A stretch of DNA of 16,464 nt from an uncultured Collinsella sp. (GTDB lineage: Bacteria > Actinomycetota > Coriobacteriia > Coriobacteriales > Coriobacteriaceae): NCBI GenBank assembly GCA_900756945.1, contig CAAELZ010000089.1, forward strand, positions 1 through 16,464. Direction: 5' to 3'. A model generated the notes under the pieces. It saw only the letters and a program-made list of their open reading frames with translations. It ran no database searches and was not told where the DNA came from. Positions 13,024-16,464 of the stretch are shown in pieces; the first letter of the stretch is position 1; each line of letters begins with the position of its first letter. The position numbers and the translations under genes were made by a program.

Positions 13024-14452
13024 GTTGCAGAGTGCCCCCCATTAGCTGCAATTCCAAGGTAGTTAGTACTTTTGGACTCAGATCGTCATACTGAACAAGA
13101 ATTTGAGTTGAGTTTTCAGGGACAGATGCGCCATCGGCACACCAAAAACAGTCACCGATATCGATAAAAGGGATGCTCGAGCGCGTGAGGGCCCGTGCAA
13201 AAGTGCTTCCGCCCATTCCACGCTCCGCAACCACGATACAGTAAAGGCCCGCGTCTGCATGCTCGATCGAGACTTCCCCTGCCGGAAACGCCTTTCGCAC
13301 AAGCGCCGTCAGGCCATCACGCGCCTCGCGAGCTCGAACGCGCACGCGGTTCACATGTCGCTCGTAATCACCCGATTCCAGCAAGCGAGCCAAAGCGACC
13401 TGGTCAACAGAACTCACCGACGAGGCGTAAAAACCAAGGTTGCGCCTAAACCGTTCCATCAGCTCATCAGGCAGGACCATATACGCCAAACGCAGGGCCG
13501 ACGACAGACTTTTTGAAAAGGTGTTGGTGTAGATGACCGATTGGGCGGCATCGATCGACGCGAGCGCGGGAATCGGCTTGCCGGCAAGGCGAAACTCACA
13601 ATCAAAGTCATCTTCGATGAGATACCGGTCCGGCTGCTCGGCGGCCCAGCTCAGCAGGGCATAGCGACGCGCAATGCTCGTCACAAGGCCGGTCGGATAT
13701 TGGTGAGACGGCATCAGGTGAAGGACATCCGCCCCGGTTTTCTGCAGAGCGCTCAGGTCCACGCCGTCGTCATCCAACGGGATATGTCGTACTTGGCAGC
13801 CCATAGCCTGATAGATGCGCGTCAGGCGCAAATAGCCCGGATCCTCAACGGCATACACCTTGTCGGCTCCAAGCAACTGAACCAACATGGTATCGAGCAG
13901 CTGGGCGCCCGCACCGATAACAATGTTGTTGGGGTCGACATTCATACCCCTTATCCCGCGCAGATGGCGAGCAATTGCGCGTCGCAGCCGAGCAGTGCCC
14001 TGCGCCGGTGCGGGCGAAAAGATTTCGCGCTCATCTTCGGATGCCAGCGTCGCCCGTAGCGCGCTTTGCCAAAGCCGCGCCGCCTCCAAAGCAGAAGGAG
14101 AAAGCGCATCGAATCGCTCGACCTGTCCGTTGACATCATGCACGATGGGGCCCACAGAGACGGCATCTCGGTCGATGCCCTCCGCAGCCGAAGCCAAAAC
14201 CGGTGCATCCGGAAGCTCGCAAGCGTAGTAGCCACGACGTGGCATTGAGCAAATATAGCCCTCAGCGAGTAACTGGCTATATGCATTCTCGATGGTAATA
14301 ACACTGATTCCCAGATGACTGGCAAAGGCGCGCTTGGACGGCAGATGCTCCCCCGCCGTAATGCGTCCAGCTACGATATCATCTCGGATTTGCTGGTAAA
14401 CATACTCATAGAGCGATGCTTCGCCGCGTTTTTCCAAATTGTAGTCAAGCAT
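13016..14452 (-). CDS. MocR/PdxR-type regulator (GntR winged helix fused to aminotransferase fold)
   Basis: 478 residues from the ATG at 14452, with AGGTG eight bases upstream; a TTG at 14485 would add 11 residues. Residues 1-78 are the GntR winged helix-turn-helix (SLYEYVYQQIRDDIVAG, LPSKRAFASHLGIS, GYICSMPRRGYYA). About 115-478 is a fold-type I aminotransferase domain with MPSHQYPTG (248-256), EDDFDCEF (280-287) and the PLP lysine K314 in TFSKSL. Divergence from pdxST fits a PLP-sensing PdxR that activates PLP synthesis when PLP is low and represses itself. The gene ends inside repeat copy B: its last codon AAG and its TGA stop are repeat bases. Length is normal, so any truncation by the repeat is slight. 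Confidence 0.9.
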   Translation of the reverse strand: MLDYNLEKRGEASLYEYVYQQIRDDIVAGRITAGEHLPSKRAFASHLGISVITIENAYSQLLAEGYICSMPRRGYYACELPDAPVLASAAEGIDRDAVSVGPIVHDVNGQVERFDALSPSALEAARLWQSALRATLASEDEREIFSPAPAQGTARLRRAIARHLRGIRGMNVDPNNIVIGAGAQLLDTMLVQLLGADKVYAVEDPGYLRLTRIYQAMGCQVRHIPLDDDGVDLSALQKTGADVLHLMPSHQYPTGLVTSIARRYALLSWAAEQPDRYLIEDDFDCEFRLAGKPIPALASIDAAQSVIYTNTFSKSLSSALRLAYMVLPDELMERFRRNLGFYASSVSSVDQVALARLLESGDYERHVNRVRVRAREARDGLTALVRKAFPAGEVSIEHADAGLYCIVVAERGMGGSTFARALTRSSIPFIDIGDCFWCADGASVPENSTQILVQYDDLSPKVLTTLELQLMGGTLQPK

Positions 14453-14463
14453 GAGTATATCAC

Positions 14464-14510
14464 CTGACCTTATCGAGCTGTTCAATCTGGTATTAAGCTG
14501 ACCTTATTAT
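14464..14510. promoter_or_regulatory. Divergent pdxR-like/pdxS control region with direct repeats
   Basis: CTGACCTTAT occurs twice in the same orientation, at 14464-14473 and 14498-14507, 34 bases apart. Direct repeats between divergent genes are the usual binding pattern of MocR regulators. For pdxS, TTCAAT (14481-14486) and TATTAT (14505-14510) with an 18-base spacer are a candidate promoter; the second repeat would overlap its -10 box. The first repeat lies just upstream of the regulator's own start codon. Confidence 0.55.
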
Positions 14511-14597
14511 TATCTCGAAAACTGAGTATTTTGCCATGCCCAGCTCCCCGATAGGATTTTCCGTCAAGCAATGCACATGCCAACCAAGGGAGCAACC

Positions 14598-15488
14598 ATG
14601 GCAGAACAGACCAGCAAGGCAGATCGCGTCAAACTCAATCGCGAGCTCGCGCAGATGCTCAAGGGCGGCGTCATCATGGACGTCACCACGCCCGAGCAGG
14701 CACGTATCGCCGAGGAGGCAGGCGCCTGCGCCGTCATGGCTCTCGAGCGCATCCCGGCCGACATCCGCGCCGCCGGCGGCGTGTCGCGCATGAGTGACCC
14801 CAAGATGATCAAGGGCATTCAAGAGGCCGTCTCCATCCCCGTCATGGCCAAGTGCCGCATCGGTCACATCGTCGAGGCGCAGGTCCTTCAGGCCATCGAG
14901 ATCGACTACATCGATGAGTCCGAGGTTCTCTCCCCCGCCGACGATGTCTACCACATCGATAAGACCCAGTTTGACGTCCCGTTTGTCTGCGGTGCCCGCG
15001 ATCTGGGCGAAGCGTTGCGCCGTGTTGCCGAGGGCGCCACAATGATTCGCACCAAGGGCGAGCCGGGCACGGGCGACGTCGTCCAAGCCGTGCGCCACAT
15101 GCGCAAGATTCAAAAGCAAATCCGCGACGTTGCTGCTCTGCGCGATGACGAGCTCTTTGAGGCAGCTAAGCAACTGCAAGTTCCAGTCGAGCTTGTGCGC
15201 GAGGTCCATGCCACGGGCAAGCTTCCCGTGGTGAACTTTGCCGCCGGCGGTGTAGCAACCCCCGCGGACGCCGCGCTGATGATGCAGCTGGGTGCCGAGG
15301 GCGTCTTTGTCGGCTCGGGCATCTTTAAGAGCGGCGACCACGCCAAACGCGCCGCCGCCATCGTTAAGGCTGTGGCAAACTTCACCGACGCCAAGCTCAT
15401 TGCCGAGCTTTCTGAGGACCTGGGCGAGGCCATGGTCGGTATCAACGCTGACGAGATCGAGATCATCATGGAGGAGCGCGGACGCTAG
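14598..15488 (+). CDS. pdxS: Pyridoxal 5'-phosphate synthase lyase subunit PdxS
   Basis: 296 residues, normal for the family. It condenses ribose 5-phosphate, glyceraldehyde 3-phosphate and ammonia (from PdxT) to PLP in a dodecamer with PdxT. Key residues: D28 (VIMDVT), K85 in PVMAKCRIGH, which forms the sugar imine, and K153 in IRTKGEPGTG, which takes over the intermediate; NFAAGGVATPADAA and GSGIFKS form the phosphate sites. The ATG at 14598 has AGGGAG five bases upstream; the in-frame ATG at 14571 has none. It is the first gene of pdxST, with a divergent MocR regulator. Gene identity is certain by motif. Confidence 0.98.
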   Translation: MAEQTSKADRVKLNRELAQMLKGGVIMDVTTPEQARIAEEAGACAVMALERIPADIRAAGGVSRMSDPKMIKGIQEAVSIPVMAKCRIGHIVEAQVLQAIEIDYIDESEVLSPADDVYHIDKTQFDVPFVCGARDLGEALRRVAEGATMIRTKGEPGTGDVVQAVRHMRKIQKQIRDVAALRDDELFEAAKQLQVPVELVREVHATGKLPVVNFAAGGVATPADAALMMQLGAEGVFVGSGIFKSGDHAKRAAAIVKAVANFTDAKLIAELSEDLGEAMVGINADEIEIIMEERGR

Positions 15489-15508
15489 TCCGGTAGAAAG
15501 GATCGCAC

Positions 15509-16096
15509 ATGAGCGATTATGCAGGCCAGACGGTCGCCGTGCTGGCGGTCCAAGGCGCTTTTGCCGAGCACGAGGCGAGGCTGTCCGAGCTCGGCGCACG
15601 TTGTGTTGAGCTGAGGCAGGCGGCCGATTTACAACAGAACTTTGACCGCCTGGTTCTCCCCGGCGGCGAGTCCACCGTTCAGGGCAAGCTGCTTGCCGAG
15701 CTTGGCATGCTCGACGGGCTTCGCGCCCGCATTGTTGAGGGCATGCCCGTCCTGGGCACCTGCGCCGGCTTGATTCTATTGGCGCGCGATCTTGCCGCCC
15801 ACGACGATAAGGGGACGCCGCGTTTGGCGACCATGGATGTACTTGTCGAGCGCAATGCCTACGGCAGACAGCTCGGCAGCTTTCGAACCAAAGGGCAAGT
15901 AGCCGGCATCGACGGTGAAGTGCCACTGACGTTTATCCGCGCACCCCGCATCGTCGAGGTCCACGGCGACGCCAAGGCCCTGGCAGAGGTCGATGGTCGC
16001 ATCGTCGCCGCGCGCCAAGGCAAACAACTCGGCGTGACCTTCCACCCCGAACTCGACGACGACACCCGCCTCCACGAACTGCTCCTACAAATGTAG
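15509..16096 (+). CDS. pdxT: Pyridoxal 5'-phosphate synthase glutaminase subunit PdxT
   Basis: 195 residues, class I glutamine amidotransferase fold. It hydrolyses glutamine and channels ammonia to PdxS. The catalytic triad is visible: C85 in VLGTCAGLILLA, H179 and E181 in TFHPELDDD. The N-terminal VLAVQGAFAEHEARL and the LPGGESTVQGKLL loop (50-62) are diagnostic. It starts 20 bases after the pdxS stop with AAAGGA eight bases upstream of the ATG, so the two are one transcription unit. Nothing is unusual in it. Confidence 0.98.
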   Translation: MSDYAGQTVAVLAVQGAFAEHEARLSELGARCVELRQAADLQQNFDRLVLPGGESTVQGKLLAELGMLDGLRARIVEGMPVLGTCAGLILLARDLAAHDDKGTPRLATMDVLVERNAYGRQLGSFRTKGQVAGIDGEVPLTFIRAPRIVEVHGDAKALAEVDGRIVAARQGKQLGVTFHPELDDDTRLHELLLQM

Positions 16097-16119
16097 GCAT
16101 CGAAATCAACAAACGAAAC

Positions 16120-16183
16120 GAGAGCGGATAATCTCCCACTTCAAGCTTGGATGCAGGCTCAAACCGGGAGATTATCCACTCTC
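16120..16183. repeat. 18-bp-arm inverted repeat after pdxT
   Basis: GAGAGCGGATAATCTCCC (16120-16137) and GGGAGATTATCCACTCTC (16166-16183) pair with a single mismatch around a 28-base loop. There is no T tract, so it is not a standard terminator. It begins 24 bases after the pdxT stop and could be an mRNA 3'-end stabiliser or a repeat element. Confidence 0.75.
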
Positions 16184-16190
16184 ATGCTAT

Positions 16191-16248
16191 GTAGTCATTG
16201 GGGTCGCTCTTAAACGACTACTCAAACAAGAACGTTCCCAACGACTAC
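16191..16248. repeat. Second inverted repeat with GTAGTC ends
   Basis: GTAGTCATTGGG (16191-16202) pairs with CCCAACGACTAC (16237-16248) with one mismatch. A further GACTAC lies inside at 16216-16221, so the left arm can pair with either copy. It starts eight bases after the previous inverted repeat. No gene is seen here. Confidence 0.6.
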
Positions 16249-16293
16249 ATTGCGATAGACAACCACGTTTGCTCAGATAAAACCGACCAAAAT

Positions 16294-16318
16294 AAACCTG
16301 TCCCTTTTTGGCAGGTTT
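16294..16318. repeat. REP-like hairpin with CTGTCCCTTT core
   Basis: AAACCTG (16294-16300) / CAGGTTT (16312-16318) around TCCCTTTTTGG. It shares TGTCCCTTT with the hairpins at 3285 and 4109. The following TTTTG is a weak T tract, so it may also act as a terminator for pdxST. Confidence 0.5.
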
Positions 16319-16386
16319 TGATCAAGGCAACGCCGATGTTTTGGCAACGCCAGCGAGCGCCGCCCAGGGCGAACAAGTTGGCATGA

Positions 16387-16427
16387 AAAAGGCAAGGCAT
16401 AGACCTTCTGGTCATGCCTTGCCTTTT
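16387..16427. terminator. Strong bidirectional terminator
   Basis: AAAAGGCAAGGCAT (16387-16400) and ATGCCTTGCCTTTT (16414-16427) are a perfect 14-bp inverted repeat, with an inner GACC-TTCT-GGTC after a one-base bulge. It has A and T tracts on both sides, so it works in both directions. It probably ends pdxST transcription from the left and a gene beyond the window from the right. Flanking sequence is also palindromic: GCGCCGCCCAG at 16357-16367 is repeated inverted at 16446-16456. The 16097-16464 stretch holds no gene that I can support. Confidence 0.85.
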
Positions 16428-16464
16428 GAATGACAAATTGTCGCTCTGGGCGGCGCGCAGCGTC

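Noticed and set aside
14493..15926. 477-codon open frame on the minus strand across pdxS and pdxT
   Set aside because: It is the complement of two certain genes; the long opening reflects GC-rich codon use. No motif in the translation.

Overview
The window reads as chromosomal DNA from a strictly anaerobic, fairly high-GC actinobacterium. The best fit is class Coriobacteriia, in the style of Collinsella. This rests on the gene families present: a DUF3516-type helicase, a reverse rubrerythrin, a MocR regulator divergent from pdxST, and a hypothetical with a nuclease-like domain of a kind I associate with Coriobacteriia. It is inference; there is no 16S or other marker here.

Layout from left to right. 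(1) 1-1349, +: the 3' end of a DEAD/DEAH helicase with a C-terminal DUF3516 region, closed by a strong terminator. (2) 1429-3186, -: a coiled-coil DUF2130 protein with a PD-(D/E)XK-like motif. (3) 3245-6793, -: a sugar-uptake locus transcribed right to left. It holds a BglG/LicT-type antiterminator, a leader with a ribonucleic antiterminator (RAT) overlapping a terminator, a PTS EIIBC permease without its own IIA, and a ChbG/YdjC deacetylase. (4) 6867-7856, -: a small metallophosphoesterase preceded by two tiny ORFs, one Cys-rich and one acidic/basic. (5) 7923-10532, -: an iron-type alcohol dehydrogenase and an aldehyde dehydrogenase with stop and ribosome-binding site overlapping, so a translationally coupled pair. 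(6) 10789-11349, +: a reverse rubrerythrin (peroxide defence) with its own promoter and leader hairpin. (7) 11481-13023: an accessory segment. One orphan gene with atypical codons and a nuclease-like C-terminal domain lies between two direct copies of a 119-bp palindromic repeat. (8) 13016-16096: a MocR/PdxR-type regulator (-) divergent from pdxS-pdxT (+), the PLP synthase. (9) 16097-16464: no gene; a stack of inverted repeats ending in a strong bidirectional terminator.

How the genes work together. The PTS cluster is a self-contained inducible uptake unit: the antiterminator would bind the RAT RNA and let transcription reach the permease and deacetylase. The ADH/ALDH pair would interconvert alcohol, aldehyde and acid. 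The MocR protein probably senses PLP and controls pdxST.

The most unusual material is the repeat-flanked gene at 11481-13023. The two repeat copies have identical core length, about 83% identity and inverted ends that carry stop codons in all three frames. They supply the stop codons of the two minus-strand genes that run into them. I see no transposase, so I treat them as a non-autonomous (MITE-like) or structural repeat family.
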